A stretch of DNA of 64,000 nucleotides from Temnopleurus reevesii (lineage: Eukaryota > Echinodermata > Echinoidea > Temnopleuroida > Temnopleuridae), in the NCBI GenBank assembly GCA_036244855.1, contig BQKZ01001002.1:29583-93582 (forward strand). Reading direction: 5' to 3'. Positions 12,696 through 24,854 of this stretch are shown here, piece by piece. The position numbers and the translations under genes are program-made. The notes beneath the pieces were generated by a model. It made no database searches and had not been told where the DNA came from. It saw only the letters and a list, made by a program, of their open reading frames with translations. Positions within the stretch are counted from its first letter, which is position 1. The number at the start of each line of letters is the position of its first letter.

Positions 12696-13327
12696 ATGTG
12701 TTACTAGCATCAGATTATAAGCATGTGTGGAAGATTTTTTTTTAGTTTTGACAGCCTGATGACCCTAATTTTCACACTGAATCAACAACTGATTCATAAT
12801 CATCGCCATAGACTTGTGTTATTTAATAAAACCTATGCCATATGTTTAATTTTATGACGATGCCCTACTCTGCCCAGATTCACATTTGCTACAGTAGCGT
12901 TAGCCACCACGATGGCCCAACGCCTACGGTGTCCTGTCGAACTTAAATCCCACCTCGTAACCCCATGGCGATGACGACAGACCTTTCCCCCATTTACGCG
13001 CGCTTTTGATCAGTCTTAAATTTGATCCCTGATGAATATTTGCATGATATCATATCGCTTTTCTACCCCGGGGGTCTGCTACGTTGCTAACAGTGAAAGC
13101 AATGCCGACGATGTTTTTTACATGACAGGGCCATATATCACTTAAAATTTTGACATTTTCAGGTAATCCTGAATTACATTCTTTTAAGTAAGCTCCGAAG
13201 CGCATGATTTGATTATTGGTTAGTAAAGCCGTGGATTTAGAGCAGATCAAGGTTGTACAATATTCTCTCTCTGTAATTGTGTAGGTGTGATCAATGGAGA
13301 GATAGGACCATCGATGTGCATCTCTTT
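12696..13327. other. Intergenic, nothing recognised
   Basis: No supported feature. Confidence 0.5.
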
Positions 13328-13573
13328 AAAGTCTGCGTCACACCTTTGCGTTTTTAGCCTGCGTCGGCCCAGCGTTTTTGGAAATTAAAAACGCTCCCTT
13401 GACGCACAAAGACGCAGGTCATGCGGTGGACTGACGCTCGTCGTAAGCTCGTTGAGCGCAAGCTGAACGTCAGTCCACCGTCTGATCTGTGAATGCTGTC
13501 CGTCAAGGGAGCGTTTTTATTTTCCAAAAACGCTTGGCCGACGCAGGTTAAAAACGCAAAGGTGTGACGCACG
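13328..13573. mobile_element. AAGGCTGACTCACAC-family palindromic MITE
   Basis: 'gcgtcacacctttgcg' at the left and 'cgcaaaggtgtgacgc' at the right are arms of a palindrome with internal GGTGGACTGACG / CGTCAGTCCACC. It abuts the next copy directly. Confidence 0.85.
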
Positions 13574-13811
13574 CCGACTCACACATTTGCGTTTTTAGAC
13601 TGCCCGGCCTAGCGTTTAAAAAAAAACACGCTCCCTTCACGCATAAATACGCAAGTCCCTATATATGTATCTGTATATGCACAGGTCATACGGTGGACTG
13701 GCGCTCGGCGTGCGCCCTTTGAGCGCAAGCCTATCGTCAGTCCATCCTTTTTTCTTCAAAAAATGCTGGGCCGACACAGGCTAAAAACGCAAAGGTGTGA
13801 GTCGGCCTTTA
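13574..13811. mobile_element. AAGGCTGACTCACAC-family palindromic MITE
   Basis: Starts GCCGACTCACACATTTG and ends CAAAGGTGTGAGTCGGC. A short extra segment (tatatatgtatctgtata) interrupts the left arm. Confidence 0.85.
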
Positions 13812-14715
13812 AGGTGACATTGAAAGGTAGGATTTTCATCAATATTATCTTAGACATTTACATCAAAGCGAAACAATTAAGGTCAAGGCTAAAACGGGAG
13901 AAATAACAGATGGAAATCATTCCTGCTTGTCAATGTTATGTGTTTCCATATAAGGACCATGATGTAAAACAGTTTTTAACTGATCTTGTCATCCTGTATA
14001 AATATGTTTGAATAAAACATCATTTCAAACTAGCCTATTGTCACAATTTTGATGATGATATATCAACGATTTTCGCCCTCATGTCAGCCGCTTTCATCTA
14101 TAAAGCATTGTATTTCTTCACAAATCATGATCATTTCCGTTGTTTGATCAATTTCTTGATTGGACATTCAATTTCAGGGAAATCATCTGACCTTGATTGG
14201 CCAAGGCTGCCGACTTGATCGGGGCCTTGATCGGGATGGGGCTATTTTAATCTGTCAGAGAGGGACCTAGAACAAGTACAAGTCCAAACAAAAGAATTAA
14301 TTTAAAGAAATCAGAATAGATCAGTTTTCTTTAGGTGACTGAATGAAAAACACAAATGTATTAATGAGAGTTGGCAAAACAAACTAGGATTCCATTGTTT
14401 AAGCGCTTTAAAAAATCTCTTTTTATATAGAAGAATTTTGGATCAAGTTTTTTTTTGTAATTTTGTGAATTGCATTTATTCACTTGCGGATATGTGTACA
14501 TGAATCGTATTGACATCGTTAACAATACCTGAATCCTTTTCAGACAACAACAACAACAACGACGACGGCAATAACGACAAAGGATAAGTCTGCAGTCCTT
14601 CGTCACTGAGATAATCAAACCTAGTTGTAATGAATATTAAAGGAAAGACAATTCTTTAAAATCGTTGTACTTGTTTGACAAACAAATATGTAATGAACGA
14701 TTGCATGATTGCACA
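13812..14715. other. Intergenic, nothing recognised
   Basis: Contains a short (CAA)n stretch near 14546; no exon supported. Confidence 0.5.
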
Positions 14716-14961
14716 AGCTCGGCTCACAACTTTGCGTGTTAGCCTGCGTCGGCCAAGCGCTTTTGAAAATTAAAAACGCTCCTCGAGAGCACACTATACG
14801 CTGATCAGACGTTGGACTGACGTTCGGCTTGCGCTCAGGAGTGTACGCCGAACGTCAGTCCACCGTATGACCTGCGTCTTAATTGTGCGTCCAGAGAGTG
14901 TTTTTTCGTTATAAAAAAAACGCTGACGCAGACTAAAACGCAAAGCAATGAGTCTGCCTTA
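14716..14961. mobile_element. AAGGCTGACTCACAC-family palindromic MITE
   Basis: Diverged ends (CTCGGCTCACAACTTTGCG / CGCAAAGCAATGAGTCTGCC) and conserved central GTTGGACTGACG / CGTCAGTCCACC. Confidence 0.8.
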
Positions 14962-15527
14962 ATGGTAATAGGATTATTAAGGAATCGATTATTGAGGAAT
15001 CTTGAACCACCTTGGCACTTGACTGCGTGTAATTGATCGCATCAGGTATTTCTAAATTGGGAAAGCGTGTCTATGAAACCACTTAAGTACGATATACTTG
15101 TAGGGGGTAATAGTATTTTTAGAAACAAAATGCATATGCGGGGTCTTATTCCTCGTTTTATGAAGGCTTAATTCTGCAAAGTGAAGCATGCGCTGATTAC
15201 GATTAGAACATATTTGATTCATTGTTTCTCTAAATAAGATATGTTTTTATGTTTGCGTAAAAACTTTTGAATAAGCTTTTTTTTATCAGAATTTTTTTCT
15301 TCAAAATGCGATTTCAACTTAGATTTTCAACTTAGGGGTTGTATTAGAAATAGATTGACATTAACTTGCGCCTGCATGAGAGATTATGTCTGGTCATACT
15401 TTAGAGACACACAATATACTGCATAGTGCTTTTGTACATTGTGGCCAAGTCACACGTTTGCAAAAATATCGTAACATGAACTCACTTTCCCTGAGCGGGC
15501 AAGCACTCAAGGGTAACACTGGGAGAT
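14962..15527. other. Intergenic, nothing recognised
   Basis: No supported feature. Confidence 0.5.
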
Positions 15528-15890
15528 CCTTTTAAGGTATGATATTGCACATTTCGGGTGAAAAATCGAACCACAACAAATATAATTGCCTATTCTGCGG
15601 AGTGCCCTCATGGTTCGAACCCGCGCACTTGAAGTGCTGATATGCATAAATGGTTGGGGACTTTAAAAGGTATCAAACAAGGACTCTAAAACATAAAACA
15701 GTGTCCGATTGAGTCTTTCATAAAGGTACAATGTTGTACCTTTTCGTTAGTTTCTAAAAAATCTTCTTTTTTGGCAAGCGTGTATATCAAAAGAGTGTAA
15801 TATTGCACCTTTACGAGTTTTGCTGCAGATTGCAACTTTTCGGGATTGTTCGCACCCTTTGTGCACTTTTTTTTATTCAGGGTGCTTAAA
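15528..15890. repeat. Dispersed repeat with tRNA-like B-box (copy 1)
   Basis: Shares 'tgatattgcac', ATCGAACCACAA, TTCTGCGGAGTGC and GTTCGAACCCGCGCAC with 44565-44665, followed by further 'attgcacctt' blocks. On the minus strand GCGCGGGTTCGAACC is a pol III B-box, so it may derive from a tRNA-type SINE. Confidence 0.55.
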
Positions 15891-16346
15891 CATGATGAAT
15901 GCGAGTGAAAAAAAAATTGACTAACACTTAAAACATCTGGCTTGCGTTTGATGTACGCGGGTGTTAGCGTCAGCTAAGCGTGTCCTTCAACTTCTATGCG
16001 TAATTTAACCATTAAAAGCATGACATTTTCGTCGGCTTCTTACAGAAACGTGTGACCAAAACCTTTAAAAGGACGGGTACTAATGAGTCGTACAGCTGTA
16101 GACCTGAGGGTATACAGAATCACAGAACTGTCAGCGATTCTGATACTTTTTTTTCGACAGAAGTTCTAATACTGTCGCAATATATTGGATTTCGTTTGAC
16201 TGTAATGCAAGTTGTTTTCATGAATATACAAAATGTGATACTTTGTTTTGCCCTTCGCTATTTGTACGACGGAAGATGTACGAGTGAACCTAAATGTTCA
16301 GTTATTTTATACCGTTGGTAAAAACTTTAAGATTTGCAGTGAACTA

Positions 16347-16592
16347 TAGGCTGACTCCCAACTTGGCATTATTAGCCTGCGTCAGCTAAGTGTTTTTTCA
16401 CTATTAAAACGCTCTCACTGGACACACAAAGACGCAGGTCATATGGTGGGCTAACGTTCCTTGAGCGCAAGCCCAACGTCAGCCCACCGTCCGATCAGCC
16501 TTTAGGCCTACTGTGCGCTCGGGGACCAATATTAATTTTCAAAATCGCTGGCTGACGCAGGCTAATAGCGCAAAGGTGTGAGTTGGCCTTAA
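16347..16592. mobile_element. AAGGCTGACTCACAC-family palindromic MITE
   Basis: Starts AGGCTGACTCCCAACTT and ends AAAGGTGTGAGTTGGCCTT. Internal GGTGGGCTAACG / CGTCAGCCCACC arms are present. Confidence 0.85.
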
Positions 16593-16716
16593 GAAGTGGA
16601 TCGGAGAGCAAATATATAAAGAGATATGAACGAAAGATTAATCTACAAACAAGAAATTATTCTTATGCATCAACAAAATGTTTTCATGCTAATGTGATTT
16701 TTTTTTTTTTTTTTTT

Positions 16717-16889
16717 NNNNNNNNNNNNNNNNNNNNNNNNNNNNNNNNNNNNNNNNNNNNNNNNNNNNNNNNNNNNNNNNNNNNNNNNNNNNNNNNNNNN
16801 NNNNNNNNNNNNNNNNNNNNNNNNNNNNNNNNNNNNNNNNNNNNNNNNNNNNNNNNNNNNNNNNNNNNNNNNNNNNNNNNNNNNNNNNN
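16717..16889. other. Assembly gap inside poly-T
   Basis: 173 N with T runs on both sides, consistent with a homopolymer-related break. Confidence 0.99.
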
Positions 16890-18899
16890 TTTTTTTTTTT
16901 TTTTTTTTACCTATGCTACATAGCCAACGAAGGAACTGGTCCTTCAACCATTTGTAAATTCGCTGCGAGATCTGCACTTTTAGAGCAGGTACTTTAAATT
17001 TGCACTCACTTTTAATACGAACATTCGATTAACATAAGAAACAATTAGCTGTAAAATACAAAAAAGATGTTAGGCTAGTTCCATGCATGCTTGTTTTAAG
17101 CTTCCATGAACAAATTAATCAGGAATATTCTAAATCTATATCGTTCTTCCAGCTTGCATCAATATGTATTCCTATCCAAGTGGACGGTTGATTTGTAAAA
17201 TCAATGAAAGTACTTATCAAAAAAGAAGATTGTTCGGTTTCATCTGGAAATGATATCTTTCCTGTATAGACCCAAGTCCCAATGTACTTTATCAAAATAT
17301 CATCATCGATTGAATCTATTTTAAAAATGGCTTTGTAGACAATATTTGGCCGTATATTGGAAGAAAAACTTTGCCAAATATGGATAGATGTTAACCAACT
17401 GTTGTTTGAAGACTATATAGCCATGCATGTGTTAGAAAAAAAAACATTCTGCCAACTTAGATAGATTTTGACCATCGGTTATGTGGAGGGTAATTTTTAT
17501 GTAGCCCTGTGTTGGATGAAATTTTGCCCAATCATTTCAGCAGTTTACTGTCATGCAGGAATTCAATACACATTCACAATGTTTTTGCCCATGCAGGGTA
17601 TTCTTTCTGTGATTACTTCTATGCGTTTTTCTTGAAATCTCGACAAACAAGTAGAAGAAGCATCCGGATAAATACCAGGCTCGATACAGTGTTATAAATG
17701 TATATTGCGCCGACAAAGGGAAATTACGATTACGTTCAATTTGTTTGAGGAAGTGGCTACAAATTTCAAGCTAGTCTGCCGACATTGCAAACATAAACAT
17801 CTGCCCAAATTGGTTGATTTAAGTGTTAAATGACCGATACGTTAAAGCAGTTTGCGGGGGCTCAATAAGAACCAAATTAAGAACCAGCACAATGAGAAAC
17901 ACGGACTAAGGAATTGGAAAGAGTAAACAACTCCCATTTACACTTTTACGAGAGCCCTGTAGAGAGCAAAATAACATTACTGTCTTTCTTCTTATTCTGA
18001 AAAACAGGTTTCGCACCCGTGCTATGAACAAACAAGGAATCTTAATTTCCATGTGTGTTAAAATCGTTCTGAAGGTTTGAATGGGGGTTATTTATTTGGC
18101 CCGAGTTCTTTCTCTGTTCTGCTTACAGTGAACTCTTAGGTTTGAGTTCTCAGCCTTGTGCTTGGTCACACAGTTTCGTAAATGGCCAACATAAATCGAA
18201 TTTGTTTAACGTGTCCCAATATGCAGACGTATACAAGACATGCTTGGCTAATGCTTAGTTGAATGTACGCCGGGCGTAAGCAAAATTCAGTGTTGGCCAA
18301 GCTTTATTAATGTATATTTCCACATTTACGCTGAACATACGTTTCCCCTCATCACAGTACATTAGCCAATGAAATAAATTTCACGTCGTGCAATATCGTA
18401 GCAAAAACACACTCGATTTTAATGTTCCCCATCACAAATTCAAAAAGTCTTTCTCCCAAATTGAGAATTAAAGGAATATCCTATTGTTCCCCCATCAAAG
18501 GTGAGAGGATATCAATTGCTCTTTAATCTAGCAACCTTCGAACGAAGCACAGAAACCGTTTCAGGCACGGTTAGCCGAGACTTGTTAAGAGCACTTAATA
18601 AATCAGCATAATTAAAAGAATCAAATGAATGACATCTGATACAATGGCGAACATCCTCATCTCTCGATTTGAAAAAATGTGGGACGCGCAGCATTTTCTT
18701 TCAAATCGGTAATTTGCGGATATTGCGTATTGAATGTTGCAGAGCATTCGGTTGATTGAGTCATATTTCCAGGACGAATTATCAGTAACTGTCATTGTCT
18801 TTAACTATGCCATCATGATTGTCTGTAATGGAGGACCCAGATATGGGTAAATTAATCCTAAGGGAATGGGCATACCCCATATTATTTGCTCAGATAAGA
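16890..18899. other. Intergenic, nothing recognised
   Basis: About 2 kb of AT-rich sequence with short ORFs only. Confidence 0.5.
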
Positions 18900-18929
18900 A
18901 GGGTTCATACTTATACTCGAAACATCCAA

Positions 18930-19245
18930 CCCTGTCTCCCTTGTAATTCCGAAACAAAAATCGTGAGGAGATTCTTTTTCTCATGGTCTCCCCAACCATT
19001 TGGAACATGCTCTCACCAATCATAAGAAGTTGCACTTCTGCCGATAAATTTAAACAGTACCTTAAGACTTACCTTTTCACTGCCTGTTATATATAACTCC
19101 AACCCAAGCAGCATTCTTTCTACCTTTCTACATTTCTACCTTCTATCTTTCCTCCACCTTACCTTAAATATTTCTACTGCGCCTTGAGCATCCAGCAGGA
19201 TAAATTTAGCGCTTTATAAATTGCCGCTATTATAATTATCATTAT
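18930..19245 (+). mobile_element. Degraded non-LTR retrotransposon (LINE) 3' end
   Basis: The frame VSPTIWNMLSPIIRSC followed by SADKFKQYLKTYLFTACYI and a stop matches the usual C-terminus of L2/CR1-like reverse transcriptases (APxLWNxLPxxIR...FKxxLKTxLF). After about 120 bp of 3'UTR it ends 'gcgctttataaattgc' plus ATT-rich tail. Upstream the frame is shifted, so this is a 5'-truncated dead copy. Confidence 0.65.
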
Positions 19246-19435
19246 GAAACCACACGATTTCAGAAACTACGAACATAGTTTCGAAACCACAACCAAACCA
19301 CCAGATTTTTGTTGGTTTTTCTCGAAGTTTCATAACGGTCATGAAAATGTGTTGTCAGGTGTGAACGAGGTTTCGTTAACCACGACACACGCCAAATCAT
19401 CCTTGTAGTTTCCTTAACTACATGTAACTGTATAT

Positions 19436-19615
19436 AGGCCCGGGCACACCAAGCACGGTACGGCATAACGGCACGGTATTTACGCGCTATCTTGGTTGTT
19501 ATTGGTCAGCGCGCTCCTCAACGCAAAGGATGCTTCACAATTGGCCAATCACAGGGGAGAAATCGCGTAAACACCGCGCCGTGATGCCGTGCCGCGTTTG
19601 GTGTGCTGGGGCCTT
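19436..19615. mobile_element. GC-rich palindromic MITE (AGGCCC-GGGCACACC)
   Basis: Left arm 'gggcacaccaagcacgg', 'cataacggcacgg', 'tttacgcg'; right arm 'cgcgtaaacaccg', 'gatgccgtgccgc', 'tttggtgtgc'. The arms are near-complementary with about 80 bp between. No coding capacity. Confidence 0.75.
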
Positions 19616-19774
19616 ATTCCTCATCAGAGTTTCGTCGTGATGAAGGGGATAACTTCTATGTTCGTATCTAGTAAAATTCCAAGTCCTGGAACGAGTGAAA
19701 AGATGGCCATAGCTGCAATCTGATAGTCCATAAGGACCAACAACACGATGAATACAACACCGAGATCAGAACCA

Positions 19775-19950
19775 ATATTATAAATAATGATAATAAAAAT
19801 AATGATAGTGATAATATCATAATAATAATAATAATAATTATCATCTTTTATTATTATCATTATTATCATAATAATTACAATTATAACGATCATGATGATG
19901 AGAATGATAGTAATACTAATATAATAATGATAAATAGATATTAATAATAC
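19775..19950. repeat. ATT/ATA-rich microsatellite
   Basis: Imperfect AAT, ATC and ATA triplets. Confidence 0.9.
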
Positions 19951-20110
19951 TAATAACCATCAATAATTATACATAATAAGTATCAGTTATCTACGGTAGA
20001 TGGTAACATACCTGGTGAAAACGAATAAAAATGAAATTTTAACTAAAACAAACGCATATACATTCACATACACGCTCACACGCAAAAACATGCACACGCA
20101 CATACACACT

Positions 20111-20176
<66 letters not shown>

Positions 20177-20196
20177 TACATACATACACACACACC
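20111..20196. repeat. (CA)n microsatellite
   Basis: Long CA tract followed by CATA tetramers. Confidence 0.95.
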
Positions 20197-20931
20197 TAAC
20201 TCTTCAACCTCACCTTCGCCATTATCCATTACGCAAGTAGCACAATCGTAACCTAAATCTTATATTGATGCCTTTGATATTAGATAAGACTGCAAGAATA
20301 GCAACGACGTAAGCTTCAAACGCTTTTGTTTGCATATTTTAGAGCTTAGTTTCGGAACAAATCCATGTGTCCTTTAAATATTTCATTGAGACGTTTAAAA
20401 CTGCAATTTGGTGGAAAAAAAATAGTAACTAATAATGCTTACATATTGCATTTTGCAGACATTTTCGTCTGAATTCCTTCAACGGTTTCGAAGAAAAACG
20501 TTGATCTCTATATAGCATGTCAGAAATCCTTTTTGCTCCAAGATTTATGTCCAAGCAGATTTTTGAAAGAACCGGACATATGACTCGGGTTTCAAAGATC
20601 TACACTATTTTCTCATTGACCATTGGATCAAATTAATCGGGGTTTTCTGTAAAATGTTGAAAATATGGCTTTTTATCCTACCTATTGTAAAAAAAATTAT
20701 AATAACTTATATAATTACCATACTCACAAATATGATAGACTCTAAAGTTGATTGTGTGTTATTTTGCTAAATATATCACGTATTGAAAAAACAGATTTGT
20801 TACTATATGCATCGGGAACCTACATTGTTATAGGGTATCTATAGAATGGAAGTAAAATCACGTAACTCCTTTAAGAAATCGAGTTTTGAATCCCATCCTT
20901 TTACAAAAATGAAAAGAATCAGGTTAATAAT
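20197..20931. other. Intergenic, nothing recognised
   Basis: No supported feature. Confidence 0.5.
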
Positions 20932-21054
20932 AAAGGCCCCAGTCACATAGATAGCCCAATTGAACATGATTTAACACGAATCTTTTATCAGTTACCAGCT
21001 AACTGCCCCAGAACAAAGAGTCGGGTGAATCGTATTCCGATGTGACTGGGGCAC
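20932..21054. mobile_element. GCCCC-GTCACAT-family palindrome (diverged)
   Basis: Starts AAGGCCCCAGTCACATAG and ends 'gatgtgactggggca'. The central 'gttaccagctaactgcc' corresponds to 'gcagttaactg' of other copies. Confidence 0.75.
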
Positions 21055-21724
21055 TACTCTGGTAGGCCTACATGGACATATGATATGATAAATAAGGTAC
21101 AGAATTTGGGAACCCACTAATTCACACGTTCATAATACCCTGTGACACATATTCTGTGACAATTTCCAATGTCCATTAATGCGCCCCAGGTCATGTGCCA
21201 TTCAGTTAAGGAAATAAACCCCCCCCCCCCCCCCCACCTTGATGATAAATTGACATGTCTATAGAAATTTAAGACAACGTGAAATTCAACTCGAGAGGCA
21301 TACTTCTGAATAATTTAAGAGGAAAAACAGGCTTAGTATTGTTGTTAATGACACAGATTTAATCCCTACAATTTTTCTCATTTGTCTTGGTTTCATAATA
21401 CAGACATCGGTTTCCAAATGTACAAGGATGTGCAAGTGGTTCTGTTCTATTTTACATGTAATAGTTGTTAATGGCTTTATTGAGAAATCGTTAATTCTTG
21501 AAAGATGGTAGAATTTTAAGAAGGTTTAATCTTATTGTACTTCCTCTTGCTTCATTTTCTTTTTCTTTGAACTAAAATCGAAATGTGTTATTGATTAACA
21601 TAACAGGTAGATAATTGGTCAATGATATAGCATTGTGTTTTATTTTGAAAATACTGGTGCATTCCAAATGCGCTGGAGGAGAAGAAAAATGTTTGGTAGA
21701 AAGGCTTTGCATTTTTCTGCCGTT
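21055..21724. other. Intergenic; poly-C tract
   Basis: Poly-C at about 21220-21237; otherwise nothing recognised. Confidence 0.5.
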
Positions 21725-21990
21725 CAGTAGTGGTCGTGACTCTCGCCTTTCAGCCAGAGGCTCGTAGGTTCGAATCCCACTCATGGCGTCAATTTCCTTC
21801 AGCGATAAATTCATCCACACTGTGCTGCACTCAACCCAGGTGAGGTTCATGGGTACCTGGCAGGAATAATCATTCCTTGAAATGCCAAGTGCGCTGGTGG
21901 CTGCCGGCTAAAGCCAGGGTAATGATATTGCAAAGTGCCTTGAGCACTCAGCATAGTGGATAGGTGCGCTATATATATATTATCATTTTT
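21725..21990 (+). mobile_element. tRNA-derived SINE, full-length-like copy
   Basis: tRNA-like head with A-box-like 'agtggtcgtgactctcgcc' and B-box AGGTTCGAATCCCAC; conserved body 'aaattcatccacactgtgc', 'tgcactcaacccaggtgag', 'gccttgagcactcagc'; tail 'gcgctatatatat' plus AT-rich repeats. The tail resembles L2-type LINE ends. Confidence 0.85.
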
Positions 21991-22436
21991 ATTATCGGAG
22001 AGCAATAAAAGTCATATGATTGCATTTATAGTCAATAAAGAAAGTCTGTATACAATTTAAAATATGTTTCCTGATCTTAGAAATACTCATGGTAGGCGCT
22101 TGGCTTATGCAAACGTGTGTCTATATGTCCAGCTCACCTGAAAGATTGCAACGTTAATTCCCCTGCAGTTTATCTCTGTGTCTGCGCACTTGGAGCCTAT
22201 TCAATAATTTTCCTAATATACGTTGGTCAAAGATTGGCTAAAGAAGCAAAATGTTTGACAGAGGCAGATGAAATCTTGATGATTTTAGATTGCTTACTGC
22301 CTCGGTGAACTTGGGGACATTATCATCTGGAAACATTATATCAAATTAAATATTTCAATGCATCATGTGCTCAAAAAGAACATTAATTGTCAGATATCAT
22401 TACATCATAATTTATAAGACACATGCATATACGCAA

Positions 22437-22525
22437 ATAATAGTAATGCAAAACGCCTTGAGCACTCAGCAGAGTGGATACGTGCGCTATACAAATTGCA
22501 TTTACTATCATTATTATCATTTATA
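22437..22525 (+). mobile_element. SINE/LINE 3' tail fragment
   Basis: 'gccttgagcactcagcagag', 'gatacgtgcgctata' and ATT-rich tail match the 3' end of the SINE family, without the head. Confidence 0.75.
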
Positions 22526-22770
22526 GTAATGCATTGCAACAAGTCATGAAACAACTGATCTGGGTCATCCTCGGTTTTATCATTTTACCCAATTAATCAT
22601 TAAACCGAAATTTTACAATTTTTTTATGTTCAGTTTGTGTTTTGCAAGAAATGGGTCATTCCATGTGACGTATGTTTCACATGAAATAATGATGTACATA
22701 TATTGAAGAACAATTTCCTTTTTCTTCATCTCCTGTCGATATTTAGGCTATTGGGTTTTTAACCTTAACT

Positions 22771-23106
22771 CTCATTGCGGTTTGATGCAATTAAATCATT
22801 AAAAGTAACATTTCAATGGAAAATTAGTAATGTATCCATTCACAAAACTGGTTCATTTCCTTTACAATATCATCGTATTCATGCTAGGAAATCAAAATTA
22901 ACTGGAAACGGGAAACAATACATTTCTACCAAATACTTTATCTCAATGTGGTTTGATGCAATTAAATCATTAAACGTCACATTTCAATAAAAAAAAAATA
23001 GTTAAAAATGTATCCATTCGTATAATTTCCTTTCCAATTTCACCGTATTCATGCTATAAGAAATCAAAATTAACTCGAAACGGGAAACAATACATTTCTA
23101 CTGCAG
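22771..23106. repeat. About 170-bp tandem duplication
   Basis: Both units carry GGTTTGATGCAATTAAATCA, 'aatgtatccattc', 'gtattcatgcta' and 'cgggaaacaatacatttct'. Confidence 0.85.
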
Positions 23107-23742
23107 ACGACATGGAATTATAATCGATCAAAGAAGAAATTTTGAAATGTCCCCGCCTTGTAGTTTTTCCCGAATATTCCCGCGAGATTGTTCTTGAATA
23201 TCACTCGCCGCGGGGCCAGTGTTGAAATTGATAGACCTAATAAATATCATGCAAGCGCAATATATCAATCTAAATTATATATTACTTTGTGTTTAATTGC
23301 TACGGTTTTTTCTTTTGATACGAGCACCATCCTTGTGTAAAATTCATTATAAATTTGCAACTTATTGTTAATGTGTAACGTAGCATGTTCAATTTTTAAC
23401 ACAGCCGACCAGTATTATGGTCGATGAAATAAAACCTTCGAATCGGCAATTCAATAAAGATTGATTTTATCGTCTGTGTTAATATCATAAAGTATACAGG
23501 AGAATACTTGCGTTACAATTAATTTGACTTAATTGAATTAGAGAAGTATTTCGTTTATATAATTTTATCTCATGCATGATTTTTACAATAGGACCAATGT
23601 TTTAGTTAAAATTTATCCAAATTTGAATTAAAGTAAAGACAGAGGAACGCCCTCAATCGATATCGGATGTGCATTGCTTTAATGACTGCATGGGTCTGTA
23701 ACATAAAAAAATAAACCTGAAATGAATATTTCGTCCATATTT
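23107..23742. other. Intergenic, nothing recognised
   Basis: No supported feature. Confidence 0.5.
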
Positions 23743-23918
23743 TCACGAAGTGACGGGAGCCAGAGGGTTTTGCCACACGAAATGAGATACAAATCCATTG
23801 AAACGTGTCCTTCTATATAATTAACAGGTTGTTCGATAGAATGCCCATTGGATTGGCGCTATGTCGGGAATTATTTGTCATCATGCAACAACACCATTTG
23901 GCTCTCGTCACTTCGTGA
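23743..23918. mobile_element. Short TIR element (CACGAAGTGACG)
   Basis: CACGAAGTGACGGGAGCCA at the left is inverted as 'tggctctcgtcacttcgtg' at the right, about 130 bp apart. Non-coding; MITE-like. Confidence 0.7.
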
Positions 23919-24033
23919 CAACACGAACGATTTGTTGTAAGTCTATGGTAAAGTGTGTACCAAAGAGATACGACTGATTTTCAATTCATCGTATTTTCTT
24001 TTAGGCCCCAGATGGTATAGGCCTATACTAATA

Positions 24034-24190
24034 AACAAAATCAACTGCAACTTTGCAAATTGTAACGCGCATTTTAATTCGCGAACGGTATGCGCATTTA
24101 ACAAGACGCGCATGAAACAATGATTTTGATTGGCACGTTCTGATTATCTGCAACTTACGATTAATTGCAACTTTTGAACAACACCGCATG
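24034..24190. mobile_element. MITE, copy 1 of a pair shared with the peptide-gene intron
   Basis: 'aaaatcaactgcaactttgc', GTAACGCGCATTTTAAT, 'catgaaacaatgattttgat' and 'gcaacttttgaacaacac' occur in the same order at 56442-56602. The ends are inverted (gcaactt / aagttgc-like). Confidence 0.75.
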
Positions 24191-24785
24191 AGTGTGGATG
24201 CTTTTTATCGTGTTTTTCGATGAAAACACGAAGTCATTTTCATAATCATCTCTTATCCCCTGCGGGCGATATTTAAAACGCTGTGATCACATCCGAGTCA
24301 TTAATGAATGGTAAATAATCGAGTTGTTGTGGAAATTTCTAATCGCCTATTCAGAAGAAATGGCACCATGGGACAGAGTCCTTGGTTGTTTACCGCTCTA
24401 GGGTATATCGCGCGTCTAAAGTTACGTTTACATGTAATTCACCTGTACCGGACTGAAAAGGTGTTGGCAAAGAACAAATACAAAACGATTTATACACGGC
24501 GCCGCATCGTTTTGTCACAGCATTAAATATTTCGACAATTAGATTTACAATTCATTGGAACTTAAGAGAATTGGCGGATATATTCATATTACAATTTTTG
24601 TCTATCTTTTTTACTCGGAGCAGAAGAAAAGGTAATTGTCGGACATACATTTCGTCGAAAAAACAACCTCTGGCGAGTTGGTTATAGCTATAATTACCTC
24701 CAGGAATTGTCAAGGGATGGTAGAAATGAAAAGTATATGAATAGAATAGACACCAACGTTAGAAATAGATCTTTAGGAACGTGAC
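24191..24785. other. Intergenic, nothing recognised
   Basis: A 72-aa ORF at 24308 has no recognisable features. Confidence 0.45.
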
Positions 24786-24854
24786 AATTCATTTCATCAT
24801 TGTTCATAGGGACTATTCCCAGCTCACCTTTAGGGGATCAATGAACAGGTGTAC

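Noticed and set aside
21725..21800. tRNA gene
   Set aside because: The A- and B-box-like sequences belong to a dispersed SINE with a long non-tRNA body; no full cloverleaf.
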